NCBI GenBank assembly: GCA_903821905.1
Contig: CAIJMQ010000066.1
Span: 1 to 24,747 of the forward strand
Source: an uncultured bacterium
Lineage (GTDB): Bacteria; CAIJMQ01
Length of the DNA: 24,747 bases
Direction of reading: 5' to 3'
Shown here: one piece after another, positions 1-7,368 of the stretch
Position numbering within the stretch: position 1 is the stretch's first letter
How the letters are laid out: every line of letters begins with the position of its first letter
The notes under the pieces: generated by a model
Databases searched by the model: none
What the model saw: the letters and a program-made list of their open reading frames with translations, nothing else
What the model was told of the DNA's origin: nothing
Position numbers and translations under genes: made by a program

Positions 1-386
1 CGCCGCTGATCAAGACGATTTATTATTTCTTCGTTATTCACTTCAATGCTGATGACAGAATCAAGTTTAATTCCGATTTTTTCAAAGAGCGCATCGAGGG
101 CGCGCGCTTGCGGAAGCGTTCGGGGAAAACCATCGAGGATGAAATTATCTCTCGCTTCATCGGACGTAAGCGTTTCTTCAATCAAACCGATAACAACATC
201 GTCGGGAACAAGATTGCCGGCATCCATAAAAGATTTCGCTTTCAATCCAAGTGCAGTTTTGTTCTTCACCGCCTCGCGTAGTAAATCGCCGGTAGAGATA
301 TGCGCTGAGTGAAATTCTTCCACTAGTAATTGACGTTCCCGTAAAAGAAAAAATTGTATTTGAAGTATTACAAGCTGCTTAGCCAC
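1..386 (-). CDS. adk: Adenylate kinase-like, cut by window edge, P-loop missing
   Basis: Adenylate kinase interconverts ATP+AMP and 2 ADP in the cytosol. The minus-strand reading shows the AMP-binding region HISTGDLLREAV, the FMDAGNLVPDDVV stretch, the core DGFPRTLPQA motif, and the start of the LID (RLDQRR) at the window edge. The frame is open back to a possible GTG at 386-384, which reads VAKQLVIL, like an adk N-terminus at the right distance from ISTG. However, the expected Walker A (GxPGxGKGT) is replaced by QIQFFLLRERQ (about 330-362). No Shine-Dalgarno precedes the GTG, and it would overlap the hydrolase gene end by 19 nt. GC by hand count is about 45% over 1-300 against about 35% over 361-600. 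It is either a broken or chimeric adk, or an assembly error. Family assignment is firm; integrity is doubtful. Confidence 0.75.
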   Translation of the reverse strand, partial: MAKQLVILQIQFFLLRERQLLVEEFHSAHISTGDLLREAVKNKTALGLKAKSFMDAGNLVPDDVVIGLIEETLTSDEARDNFILDGFPRTLPQARALDALFEKIGIKLDSVISIEVNNEEIINRLDQR

Positions 387-1090
387 GAACTGCACAAAGA
401 TACAAATTCTTTCCGGTTATTTAGATACAAATCTTCTGAATGGAGACCTTCTTTTATAATTATTAGCTTTTTGGGCTCTTTAGCTTTTTTGTAGAGCGTT
501 TCAGCATGGTGTTTGAAGATAATCGGGTCTTTCTCTCCTTGAATGAGTAAAATAGGTATTGGAGATATTTTATCAATTACATCAACCGGGTTTTCCTTTT
601 TAGCGAACATATTTCCCAATCGCATTTTAAAAGTGTGCTCGCCGGACTTCTTAATTCCTGGTATAAGAGCGTCTTTGTGCAGAAACCGGTTTTCAATCTT
701 TTCAAAACTAATCGGTGCACTTACAGTAATTAGACCGTTGACGTTCTTGTTAGCGGCAACTTCGATAATGCAGGAAGCGGCTCCTAATGAAAAACCCATT
801 AGATAAATGCGGGTATAACTTTCTTTCGCATATTCAATTACTGCTTTAATATCTTTATGTTCTTTTGAGGAGAAACTAAAAATACCTTCACTGTTTCCGT
901 GTCCTCTCTGGTCCATAGCAATAATATCCCATGATTCAAATAAGTCGTTGGAGAGGTCTAAGAAGGGTTTCGAATCCTTTGACATTGCAAAGCCGTGACA
1001 AATGATTAATACAGTATCTCTACTATCTTGTTTGAAGTGATTTAAGGCAATTTTCGTTTTATCAAACGATTCTACTGTTTTTTTTAGCAT
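368..1090 (-). CDS. Alpha/beta hydrolase (S33/acylglycerol lipase-like)
   Basis: A 240-residue cytosolic alpha/beta hydrolase; substrate unknown. Visible elements in order are the oxyanion HG at 32-33, the MDQRGHGNSEG strand-loop near 59-69 typical of the lysophospholipase/peptidase S33 group, the nucleophile elbow GFSLG with Ser101, the acid in QGEKDP (Asp188), and the catalytic histidine in GLHSED (His217). The full catalytic triad is present, so it should be active. There is no signal peptide. Length is usual for the family. It starts one base after the ACR3 gene stops, so the two are very likely co-transcribed and perhaps translationally coupled. Its 3' end overlaps the putative start of the adenylate kinase-like frame. 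The C-terminal helix (FVSLCSSWL) looks native, arguing that the hydrolase itself is complete. Confidence 0.88.
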   Translation of the reverse strand: MLKKTVESFDKTKIALNHFKQDSRDTVLIICHGFAMSKDSKPFLDLSNDLFESWDIIAMDQRGHGNSEGIFSFSSKEHKDIKAVIEYAKESYTRIYLMGFSLGAASCIIEVAANKNVNGLITVSAPISFEKIENRFLHKDALIPGIKKSGEHTFKMRLGNMFAKKENPVDVIDKISPIPILLIQGEKDPIIFKHHAETLYKKAKEPKKLIIIKEGLHSEDLYLNNRKEFVSLCSSWLSSL

Positions 1091-1091
1091 A

Positions 1092-2144
1092 TCAACTTGC
1101 GATACTGAAATATCTTTTCTTAAAATACAATGCTACATTTACGAGTCCTATGAGAACCGGCACTTCAACCAAAGGTCCGATTACAGCTGCAAAAGCAGCT
1201 CCGGAATTAATGCCGAAGACTGCAACAGCTACAGCTATCGCAAGTTCGAAGTTGTTACTTGCTGCGGTAAAAGAAAGCGTTGCCGTTTTGGCATATCCGG
1301 CATTAAACTTCTTTCCCATGTAAAAAGAGAGCAAGAACATCGAAACGAAATAGATAAGAAGTGGTATAGCTATCCTGACAACATCAAGTGGAATTTTTAC
1401 AATGTATTCACCTTTGAGCGAAAACATCACTACGATGGTAAATAATAGTGCGATAAGTGTAATTGGGCTAATCCTTGGAATAAACTTTTTCTCATACCAA
1501 TTCTTATCCTTTATCTTGATGAGAGAAAAACGCGTAACGATTCCAGCGATAAATGGAATCCCCAGATATATGAAAACACTTTTAGCAATCTGGCTGATGG
1601 TGATGTTAACTGCAACTCCTTTAAGACCGAACCAAGTCGGAACTATAGTAATAAAAACCCAAGCGTAAACCGAGTAGAACAGAACTTGGAATACCGAGTT
1701 GAATGCAACCAAACCGGCGCAATATTCGCTATCGCCTTTTGCGAGGTCGTTCCAAACAATGACCATTGCAATGCATCGGGCAAGCCCAATCATTATAAGC
1801 CCGACCATATATTCCGGATATCCTCTCAAGAACAATACTGCCAGGACAAACATTAATATAGGACCTATGATCCAGTTTTGGACCAAAGAAAGCCCGAGGA
1901 TTTTGTAGTCTCGGAAAACATCTCCCATTTCTTCGTATTTAACTTTTGCCAGCGGCGGATACATCATTAAGATTAATCCGATAGCAATGGGGATATTAGT
2001 TGTGCCGACTTGAAACTTGTTCCAGAAGTTTACTATCTGCGGATAGAAGTATCCGAGTAAAACACCAAAAGCCATTGCCAGGAATATCCACAGTGTCAGG
2101 AATCTGTTTAAAAACGATAATTTCTTGAGTAATTTTGCAGCCAT
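1092..2144 (-). CDS. acr3: ACR3-family arsenite efflux permease
   Basis: An inner-membrane permease of the bile acid/sodium symporter (BASS) superfamily, ACR3 branch, which exports arsenite (and sometimes antimonite) using the proton-motive force. The 350 residues contain about ten hydrophobic helices. Family-diagnostic features are the [16 protein letters not shown] segment with Cys124, equivalent to the essential cysteine of characterised Acr3 proteins, the FNSVFQ stretch, and the C-terminal [17 protein letters not shown] helix carrying the conserved glutamate. No ArsR repressor or ArsC reductase is adjacent. The downstream partner is an alpha/beta hydrolase one base away. A TATAAT lies 8 nt before the ATG and no Shine-Dalgarno is visible, suggesting a leaderless transcript in addition to possible read-through from upstream. 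Family call is confident; metal specificity is inferred. Confidence 0.92.
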   Translation of the reverse strand: MAAKLLKKLSFLNRFLTLWIFLAMAFGVLLGYFYPQIVNFWNKFQVGTTNIPIAIGLILMMYPPLAKVKYEEMGDVFRDYKILGLSLVQNWIIGPILMFVLAVLFLRGYPEYMVGLIMIGLARCIAMVIVWNDLAKGDSEYCAGLVAFNSVFQVLFYSVYAWVFITIVPTWFGLKGVAVNITISQIAKSVFIYLGIPFIAGIVTRFSLIKIKDKNWYEKKFIPRISPITLIALLFTIVVMFSLKGEYIVKIPLDVVRIAIPLLIYFVSMFLLSFYMGKKFNAGYAKTATLSFTAASNNFELAIAVAVAVFGINSGAAFAAVIGPLVEVPVLIGLVNVALYFKKRYFSIAS

Positions 2145-2152
2145 AGTAAATT

Positions 2153-2158
2153 ATTATA
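2153..2158 (-). promoter_or_regulatory. Candidate -10 box of leaderless acr3 promoter
   Basis: On the minus strand TATAAT sits 8 nt upstream of the acr3 ATG (2144). There is no purine-rich ribosome binding site between them. The position would put the transcription start at or next to the ATG. No convincing -35 hexamer is present at 16-18 nt, so the promoter is tentative. Confidence 0.4.
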
Positions 2159-2225
2159 ACAGGATGTAGTGATTTTGTGAGTGGGGGGAGATATTAGGGA
2201 TTAACTTCTTCCTCCCTGATTTTCC

Positions 2226-3044
2226 CTATACCTTATTGCTTTTTAGATAATTTTTTATCTCTTCCAAGGTTTTACAATATTGAGGAAATATTCTTAAGTT
2301 TACATATACATCGTCTCTCTCTGGTTTTTGTAATTTGTCTTGAGGGTGACCTATATCGTTTCTTTGTACGCGTATAAACTCAAAAACACCAACTAGATTT
2401 GTTATTTGTATCTGGGGAAAATTATTTCCCTTTTGAGACATCAAGTACTCTATTTTCTTACGTACAAAATCAAGTTTTGCCACCAACGATATTCTATCTA
2501 GAATTGCTCTAAATTGCTTCTCTTCTTTTGGACTAGAAAGAGATCGCAATAGTGCATCGCATAGTGTAAGAAACATTCGCTCTGAGGCTATTCCTAACAT
2601 CATAGTTGCCGATAGATAACATCCCGAATTAAAATTTCTAAGACTTTCTTTCAAATATTCAAATGCTACGGAGTCAGGTGTGCCAACTGCCTGGCTATAT
2701 TTCTGTAAATAATTAGTTGGATCATGGGGGATGAATTCGCCACAAGCCAAAACCTTTTTCCCATAGTCTGTAACTCTAAACTTAGGGAGGTTGATATTAT
2801 CTGAATCAGATCCAGGAGTTATAACCCTTTGAATTATTAATTCCCACAATATTTCATGCACAATAAGTAAAAATTTATCTCTTAACTTATGTTGCATACC
2901 ACCTGTAAATTCTACGTTACCTTTAAAACTGTCTATTGCATAAGGAAACTGATTAAATTCCTTCTCTTTCAACATTTCAAGTACAAAGGTTCTAACTATC
3001 TCGAATGAAATTTCCTCTTCATTTGAAAACTTTATTTTTACCAT
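2226..3044 (-). CDS. Winged-helix plus HEPN-like protein, uncharacterised
   Basis: A 272-residue cytosolic protein whose family I cannot name. Roughly residues 15-102 look like a winged-helix domain: helices, then EILWELIIQRVITPG, then a wing-like strand KFRVTDYGKKVL. Residues 125-268 are all-helical and contain FNSGCYLSATMMLGIASERMFLTL followed by RVQRNDIGHP. Arg228 and His233 form an R-x4-H motif, the signature of HEPN-type RNases and of DUF4145-like relatives. A good ribosome site (GAAGGAGA) lies 8 nt before the ATG. It follows the PEBP gene by 34 nt and precedes acr3 by 81 nt on the same strand. HEPN proteins are common in toxin-antitoxin and antiphage systems, but no antitoxin is evident here. 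The function is open. Confidence 0.7.
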   Translation of the reverse strand: MVKIKFSNEEEISFEIVRTFVLEMLKEKEFNQFPYAIDSFKGNVEFTGGMQHKLRDKFLLIVHEILWELIIQRVITPGSDSDNINLPKFRVTDYGKKVLACGEFIPHDPTNYLQKYSQAVGTPDSVAFEYLKESLRNFNSGCYLSATMMLGIASERMFLTLCDALLRSLSSPKEEKQFRAILDRISLVAKLDFVRKKIEYLMSQKGNNFPQIQITNLVGVFEFIRVQRNDIGHPQDKLQKPERDDVYVNLRIFPQYCKTLEEIKNYLKSNKV

Positions 3045-3078
3045 TTAACATTCTCCTTCAAAGTATCAAAATCCTAGA

Positions 3079-3591
3079 TTATCTCCTCTTATACAACCCA
3101 ATCAATTCTGCTTTGCTAAGAATGTGTCCTATCATCGCTGTTTCTAATTGCGCTTTAGTTGTTCCCTCGTTCAGATTTAACACTGTATCCAGCGCATAGA
3201 GTTTGAAGAAATAGCGGTGTGTTCCTGAAGGTGGACAAGGACCGTGGTATTTCCTGTCGCCAGCAGTACTATTTCCCTGTTTGCCCGGAACACTATCCTC
3301 TTCAATTTTTGAAGTTATAGGGATATCAAAAATTACCCAATGCACGAAAATACCCCTTGTTGCGTCAGGGTCATCCATAATCAACGCCAAGCTTTTAGTT
3401 CCATTAGGAATATTCTCAATAACTAAAGCAGGATTGATGTTTTCTCCGTCGCAGGTAAACTTGCCGGGCATTAGCTGATTGTTTTGAAACTCTGGACTTG
3501 TTATTTTCATATTCTCACCTCCTTGTGTTATGGAAAAGAGAGATATAAAAACTATTACTGATACAATAATAGTTCTTTTAACTTTCAACAT
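3079..3591 (-). CDS. YbhB/YbcL-family PEBP-like protein
   Basis: A phosphatidylethanolamine-binding/Raf-kinase-inhibitor-like protein; the bacterial function is unknown. Conserved elements are the DDPDA loop, FVHWVIFDIP, and the GPCPPSGTHRYFFKLYALD block that builds the anion-binding pocket. From the ATG at 3591 the product has a basic start and a hydrophobic stretch (TIIVSVIVFISLF), a plausible signal peptide, giving about 170 aa. An internal ATG at 3510 (MKITSPEF) is preceded by a near-perfect Shine-Dalgarno and would give a 143-aa cytosolic protein, close to a typical YbhB core. Both starts are credible. The frame also extends to a TTG at 3606. It follows rubredoxin by about 23 nt on the same strand, so it is likely in the same operon. 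Confidence 0.88.
   Translation of the reverse strand: MLKVKRTIIVSVIVFISLFSITQGGENMKITSPEFQNNQLMPGKFTCDGENINPALVIENIPNGTKSLALIMDDPDATRGIFVHWVIFDIPITSKIEEDSVPGKQGNSTAGDRKYHGPCPPSGTHRYFFKLYALDTVLNLNEGTTKAQLETAMIGHILSKAELIGLYKRR
3515..3524 (-). promoter_or_regulatory. Strong internal Shine-Dalgarno in the PEBP gene
   Basis: Minus-strand AAGGAGGTGA ends 4 nt before the internal ATG at 3510-3508. It is among the best ribosome sites in the window and decides a possible second (cytosolic) start. In the longer frame the same bases encode Gln-Gly-Gly-Glu at the end of the predicted signal peptide. Confidence 0.7.
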
Positions 3592-3614
3592 ATTCTTGGT
3601 TCTCAAATAGCATT

Positions 3615-3773
3615 TTACACTTTCTCAAACATATCTTTACTGACTCCGCACTCGGGACAGAGCCAGGAATCAGGCAGTTGGTCAAAAGGTGTCCCAGGAT
3701 TAATACCTTGAGTTGAATCGCCATTTGCAGGGTCGTAGATATAACCGCAAACTGTGCATCTGTATTTGTCCAT
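3615..3773 (-). CDS. Rubredoxin (52 aa)
   Basis: A small mononuclear iron electron carrier of the cytosol. The translation begins [15 protein letters not shown] and ends [16 protein letters not shown]. The four iron-ligating cysteines are Cys6, Cys9, Cys39 and Cys42 in two C-x2-C knuckles, with the usual aromatic core (Tyr4, Tyr11, Tyr13, Trp37). Length is exactly typical for the family. An AAGGAG ribosome site lies 7-8 nt before the ATG. It sits 13 nt after the 2-oxoacid:ferredoxin oxidoreductase beta gene, making an operon very likely. With the hemerythrin-like gene upstream it suggests a role in passing electrons to peroxide or oxygen detoxification, or acting as an alternative acceptor. 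That role is inferred from context only. Confidence 0.96.
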   Translation of the reverse strand: MDKYRCTVCGYIYDPANGDSTQGINPGTPFDQLPDSWLCPECGVSKDMFEKV

Positions 3774-3786
3774 TATGTTCTCCTTT

Positions 3787-4641
3787 TTAAATTGATTCTT
3801 CTAATATTTGTTTTATTTTTAAATCTTTGTCTTTAGGTTCTGTTGTTTTGCCGGCCAAGAATCTATCTTCGAATGTCGGCATTTCTTTCTTGTATAACAC
3901 TCCCAGAGCAATAGATGCATCATTATTGTAATTCCATTCTCTTATCTTGTTTGACGCCTGATTGTAATCCGTCGCGTTATAATCTTTTAGCTCGTATATG
4001 CGTCTTTCATAATATTCGTATAGATTGGAATAGGTTACACAGACCTGCAGGACATCGACCAAAGAGAAGCCCTTGTGCAGAATTGCCTCTTTGAATATTC
4101 GCTTCAAGAGGTCAATACCGTGAGATGTGCCCCGAGCCAGAAAAGTTGCTCCACTTGCGAGCATGACTTCAAGAGGGTTAAAAGGAAGTTCCATTGAACC
4201 GCGAGGAGTAGAGCGTCCGCGAAATCCTAAAGGAGATGTAGGTGTGTATTGTCCTGTGGTTAAGCCATAGACGCGGTTATTATGTATTATCATGGTGATA
4301 TCTATATTGCGCTTTGCTGCAAAGATTAAGTGTTCTATTCCTTCACCGTAAGAATCGCCGTCACCGGAGAAACCGATTACTTTAACTTTCGGATTGGCTA
4401 ATTTTATCGCCTCGGCTGGTGGTACTACTCTTCCGTGTATAGAATAGAAGCTATTCACATTAATATAATCTACTATTTTTGCGTGGCATCCGATACCGGA
4501 TACCAAGACCACGTCCTCTAATGGTAAACCTTCGGAATGTAATTCTGTAAGAACTGATTTTATAGCGTTCAGAATCGCGAAATTCCCGCAGCCTGGACAC
4601 CAGGTATTCTGCGTATCAGTCCCCAATTTAATCGGATTCAT
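3787..4641 (-). CDS. korB: 2-oxoacid:ferredoxin oxidoreductase, beta subunit
   Basis: The thiamine-pyrophosphate-binding subunit of a 2-oxoacid:ferredoxin oxidoreductase (2-oxoglutarate or another 2-oxoacid to acyl-CoA, CO2 and reduced ferredoxin). Key features in 284 residues are TWCPGCGN (Cys15, Cys18) and GIGCH (Cys52), which together with the cysteine in LQVCVTYSN would ligate the single [4Fe-4S] cluster. The TPP/Mg motif is GDGDSYGEG with the NN pair in IIHNNRVYG. The following [10 protein letters not shown] segment is typical of KorB/PorB two-subunit enzymes. The ATG overlaps the alpha stop by 4 nt (ATGA), a sign of translational coupling. No separate ferredoxin (delta) subunit is adjacent. 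The exact 2-oxoacid cannot be read from sequence; the symbol follows the KorAB-type architecture. Confidence 0.93.
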   Translation of the reverse strand: MNPIKLGTDTQNTWCPGCGNFAILNAIKSVLTELHSEGLPLEDVVLVSGIGCHAKIVDYINVNSFYSIHGRVVPPAEAIKLANPKVKVIGFSGDGDSYGEGIEHLIFAAKRNIDITMIIHNNRVYGLTTGQYTPTSPLGFRGRSTPRGSMELPFNPLEVMLASGATFLARGTSHGIDLLKRIFKEAILHKGFSLVDVLQVCVTYSNLYEYYERRIYELKDYNATDYNQASNKIREWNYNNDASIALGVLYKKEMPTFEDRFLAGKTTEPKDKDLKIKQILEESI

Positions 4642-6305
4642 TTCAAAACCTCTTTTATTCTTTCTTCTAATTCTTCTATAGAAAATTCTCTACCATCATA
4701 TTTTAGTAACATTTCGTTTACATTGAAACCATGCACTTTGATAAGTTTTGCTAATTGACCTGTTGCATTATTTTCCACACAGATTAATCTTTTCAATCCC
4801 GATACAGCGTTCTGGAATTGTCTTACTGGGAACGGATTGAGCACGACAGGTTGAATTACTTTTAAGCCTAACTTTTCCCCCAGTTCAATCGAAATTCCTT
4901 TATTAGAACCCCAGCAGAGAAGACCTGTTTTTGAATTTTTATCTCCATACACATTTACTGCTTTAAAATGTTCATCTATATCTTTCAATAAAAATTTTTC
5001 TTTACGGAGAAGTTTTTCCTGCATCAGCATTGTAGCTTTCGGTTCTTCTGTTGTTATTCCCAGTTCATCATGTTCATAGCTGTTTACCTTAACTATTGCA
5101 TCTTTGTCCGTAACAAAAGCCAAGGGCGAGACACCATTTTCTGTAAATAGATATCTTTTATACGGAGGTTTTCTATCCCATAAAATAGGCGTTTCTTCTT
5201 TTAATTCACCTACTGCACTTATATCAAAATTAAATATACCTTCACCCAAGTTTTTATCCGAAAGAATGATGCTCGGGATTTGATATTTCCAACTCATATT
5301 CATTGATACACATGACCAATAATAAGCTTCTTCAGCGTCACCCGGTGCTACAATGAAACGTACAAACTCGCCCTGTCCTGCATTTAAAGCGAAGTGTAGT
5401 TCTGTTTGGGCAGAGTAGGTGGGAAGACCTGTTGATGGGCCGGGTCTTTGTCCAAGAATAATTACTATAGGTAGTTCAGCCATTGCCGCAAAACTCAAGC
5501 TTTCTGTCATAAGACAAAATCCGCCTCCAGAAGTGCCTACTGCAGATTTTTTGCCCATGTATGAATAACCCAAAGCCATGAGAATTACTCCGATTTCACT
5601 TTCAGGATGGAGAACGTCCAAAGAAAAATCATCGGCAATTTCTGCAAGATAATGTAAGACGGGTGAACTCGGGGTCATGGGGTAGGAGATATATGCTTTT
5701 AGACCTCCTTTTATCAAGCCCAGAGCAATAGCTTGGTTGCCGGAAAGTAAAGGCAGACTTTTTTGCGCAATCGAATCTATTTTTATTAATTCCTTTGACT
5801 CGTCAAACCCACGCTTGGCGACCTTTATATTTAAATCTATCTCTTTGGGAATTTCTTTTTTTAGAACATCTTCCAAAATATTGAATTCCAACCCTAAGGC
5901 TTTTACCATTGCTCCTATGATACAGGTATTCTTCATTATATCCGGTGCATTTTCTTCTTTGAGTAACTTCCCAAGGGGAATTCCCAGTCCGCAAGTTTTA
6001 ACGTCTACTTTTACTTGTTCTGAATCAAACAAGAAAAGGCATTCTTGCTTTAGTCTATTTTTATGAAGGTTAAGGGTTTCCTGATTTAAAGCTATAACAA
6101 GGTCTACTTTGTCGGTATGAGCTGCTATCCTGTTTCTAGAAGTGCGGATGATGGAAAAAGTATGTCCTCCCCTGATTAAAGAAGGGTAATCCCGGTAAAT
6201 ATATATATGATAACCAAGTCGGTTTAATAATCTCCCGATAATACTGCTGGATTTATCTATGCCAAATCCGGCTTTTCCGCCAATAAGAATTGAAAATTCC
6301 TGCAT
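4638..6305 (-). CDS. korA: 2-oxoacid:ferredoxin oxidoreductase, fused gamma-alpha subunit
   Basis: A 555-residue subunit in which the CoA-binding gamma domain is fused ahead of the alpha domain, as in KorA-type enzymes. Residues about 1-175 are gamma (IGGKAGFGID at the start, IYRDYPSLIRGGH near 37-48). Residues from about 186 are alpha, with GNQAIALGLIKGG, the substrate-proximal YPMTPSSP (208-215), the HPESEIG segment, and GTSGGGFCLMTESL followed by a PGPSTGLPT loop. It pairs with the beta subunit encoded immediately downstream (4-nt overlap). It begins 12 nt after the hemerythrin-like gene ends. The enzyme works in anaerobic or microaerobic carbon metabolism, either oxidatively or as a CO2-fixing synthase in a reductive TCA setting; direction cannot be told from sequence. 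Confidence 0.93.
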   Translation of the reverse strand: MQEFSILIGGKAGFGIDKSSSIIGRLLNRLGYHIYIYRDYPSLIRGGHTFSIIRTSRNRIAAHTDKVDLVIALNQETLNLHKNRLKQECLFLFDSEQVKVDVKTCGLGIPLGKLLKEENAPDIMKNTCIIGAMVKALGLEFNILEDVLKKEIPKEIDLNIKVAKRGFDESKELIKIDSIAQKSLPLLSGNQAIALGLIKGGLKAYISYPMTPSSPVLHYLAEIADDFSLDVLHPESEIGVILMALGYSYMGKKSAVGTSGGGFCLMTESLSFAAMAELPIVIILGQRPGPSTGLPTYSAQTELHFALNAGQGEFVRFIVAPGDAEEAYYWSCVSMNMSWKYQIPSIILSDKNLGEGIFNFDISAVGELKEETPILWDRKPPYKRYLFTENGVSPLAFVTDKDAIVKVNSYEHDELGITTEEPKATMLMQEKLLRKEKFLLKDIDEHFKAVNVYGDKNSKTGLLCWGSNKGISIELGEKLGLKVIQPVVLNPFPVRQFQNAVSGLKRLICVENNATGQLAKLIKVHGFNVNEMLLKYDGREFSIEELEERIKEVLK

Positions 6306-6317
6306 TTTTTGTCCTAT

Positions 6318-6893
6318 TTATTTTGGTTTCGTAAATTTGTTCTCAAACTGTTCTACTATAAATCTATAACGTTTGTGAATCAATTGTCTGTCAAATTCAA
6401 AAAATTCTGCAAGCATGTCGTCTTGTTCTTGTCTGTTAAAGTATTTCATACAAGGCAGGAAAAAACGTTTGTCTTCTGTTTCTATGTGTTTTGGATAAAA
6501 CAGAATGAGTTCTTTAATGTACTCTACAATATTTTTGAATGCAGTTTTATCGCCATTGCGATATTTTTCTGTTGCTTCCGCAAGAGAGTAAACAGTTTTT
6601 CGTCCATATATATGGTCTTTTATCAATTCTTCCATTATATGTTTATGTTCGTCGGAAAGTTGTTTTTTGCCAAGTCTTACAAATAGTATATCTTCTTCCT
6701 TGCCGTGATGACATTTATCAGCATAAGTTTTTAAAAAATCGCAAGATGTATCTATAAATTTCAAATCCAGGTTACCACTTTGTTTCATTGTCTGTAAGTT
6801 ATTTTCTATAATTTCTATCATTCGTTCAATGAGACGGTGTTCTTTCATCAGAGGACCTGCTGGCATAATGTGGTTTTTTTGCTCATCCATCAA
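6318..6893 (-). CDS. Hemerythrin HHE-domain protein
   Basis: A 191-residue four-helix protein of the hemerythrin/HHE cation-binding family, which holds a di-iron site that senses or binds oxygen, NO or related species. Candidate iron ligands are His19 in MKEHRLIERM, His62/63 with Glu66/67 in CHHGKEEDILF, His94 in LIKDHIYGR, and His136/Glu140 in KHIETEDKRF. The order and spacing match the family. There is no signal peptide or membrane segment, so it acts in the cytosol. It lies 7 nt after the membrane Fe-S protein gene and 12 nt before the oxygen-sensitive 2-oxoacid:ferredoxin oxidoreductase, in line with a protective or sensing role. That role is inference from gene order. Confidence 0.9.
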   Translation of the reverse strand: MMDEQKNHIMPAGPLMKEHRLIERMIEIIENNLQTMKQSGNLDLKFIDTSCDFLKTYADKCHHGKEEDILFVRLGKKQLSDEHKHIMEELIKDHIYGRKTVYSLAEATEKYRNGDKTAFKNIVEYIKELILFYPKHIETEDKRFFLPCMKYFNRQEQDDMLAEFFEFDRQLIHKRYRFIVEQFENKFTKPK

Positions 6894-6900
6894 GACCTCC

Positions 6901-7368
6901 TTAATTGTTTTTCTTACTATTTATTTTACCTATTTTTTCCTGGAGTGTTCCCATAGGGCATATTATGCACCAAGACCTGTGTTTCATTGATGTCCCTAAA
7001 ATGATTGAAAGGATAGTTGTTATGATACACATTGTTACGAAGACAGCTCCTATGGCAATAAGATTTCCGCCGGTGTGAAGTATACGGTATATTAAGAAAC
7101 TTATAAATAGAACGAAAATAAGCCAGCGAAACCATTGTTTAGTGAAGATTCTTGGAATAGGTTTTTTGGTGCTGATTTTTGAAATTATTCCGTCTAAAAA
7201 AGCACCTCTGGGACACAAGTTCCAGCACCAGTATCGTCCTTTGAAAAAGGATAGGATTATAAAAAAGACTATCATTGCTAAAACCAAATAACCCAGTACC
7301 GGTATAAATAAACCACCTATTACAATAAGCGGCAGCAGCCATATCATTATCAGTTGTGATTTTTTCAT
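6901..7368 (-). CDS. Membrane 4Fe-4S-binding protein (NapH/NosR C-terminal type)
   Basis: A short (155 aa) integral membrane protein with about four hydrophobic segments (roughly 7-24, 24-42, 82-98, 104-126). Two cytoplasm-side cysteine motifs resemble those of the NapH/NosR/YccM polyferredoxin group: WCWNLCPRGA (Cys48, Cys52) and WCIICPMGT (Cys134, Cys137). The second has C-x2-C-P where the family usually has C-x3-C-P. The C-terminal soluble ferredoxin domain of NapH or NosR is absent, so this is a minimal membrane core. Its ATG overlaps the PIG-L gene stop by 4 nt and the hemerythrin-like gene follows 7 nt later. A role in moving electrons at the membrane is inferred; partner and substrate are unknown. 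Confidence 0.75.
   Translation of the reverse strand: MKKSQLIMIWLLPLIVIGGLFIPVLGYLVLAMIVFFIILSFFKGRYWCWNLCPRGAFLDGIISKISTKKPIPRIFTKQWFRWLIFVLFISFLIYRILHTGGNLIAIGAVFVTMCIITTILSIILGTSMKHRSWCIICPMGTLQEKIGKINSKKNN

Noticed and set aside
46-312. Plus-strand open frame of 88 codons
   Set aside because: It is the antisense shadow of the adenylate kinase reading on the minus strand, which shows clear family motifs.
5803-5994. Minus-strand frame of 63 codons inside the OFOR alpha gene
   Set aside because: Out-of-frame shadow of a strongly supported gene; no own ribosome site or motifs.
6309-6686. Plus-strand open frame of 125 codons rich in Phe/Tyr
   Set aside because: Antisense of the hemerythrin-like gene; low-complexity Phe-rich translation with no ribosome site.
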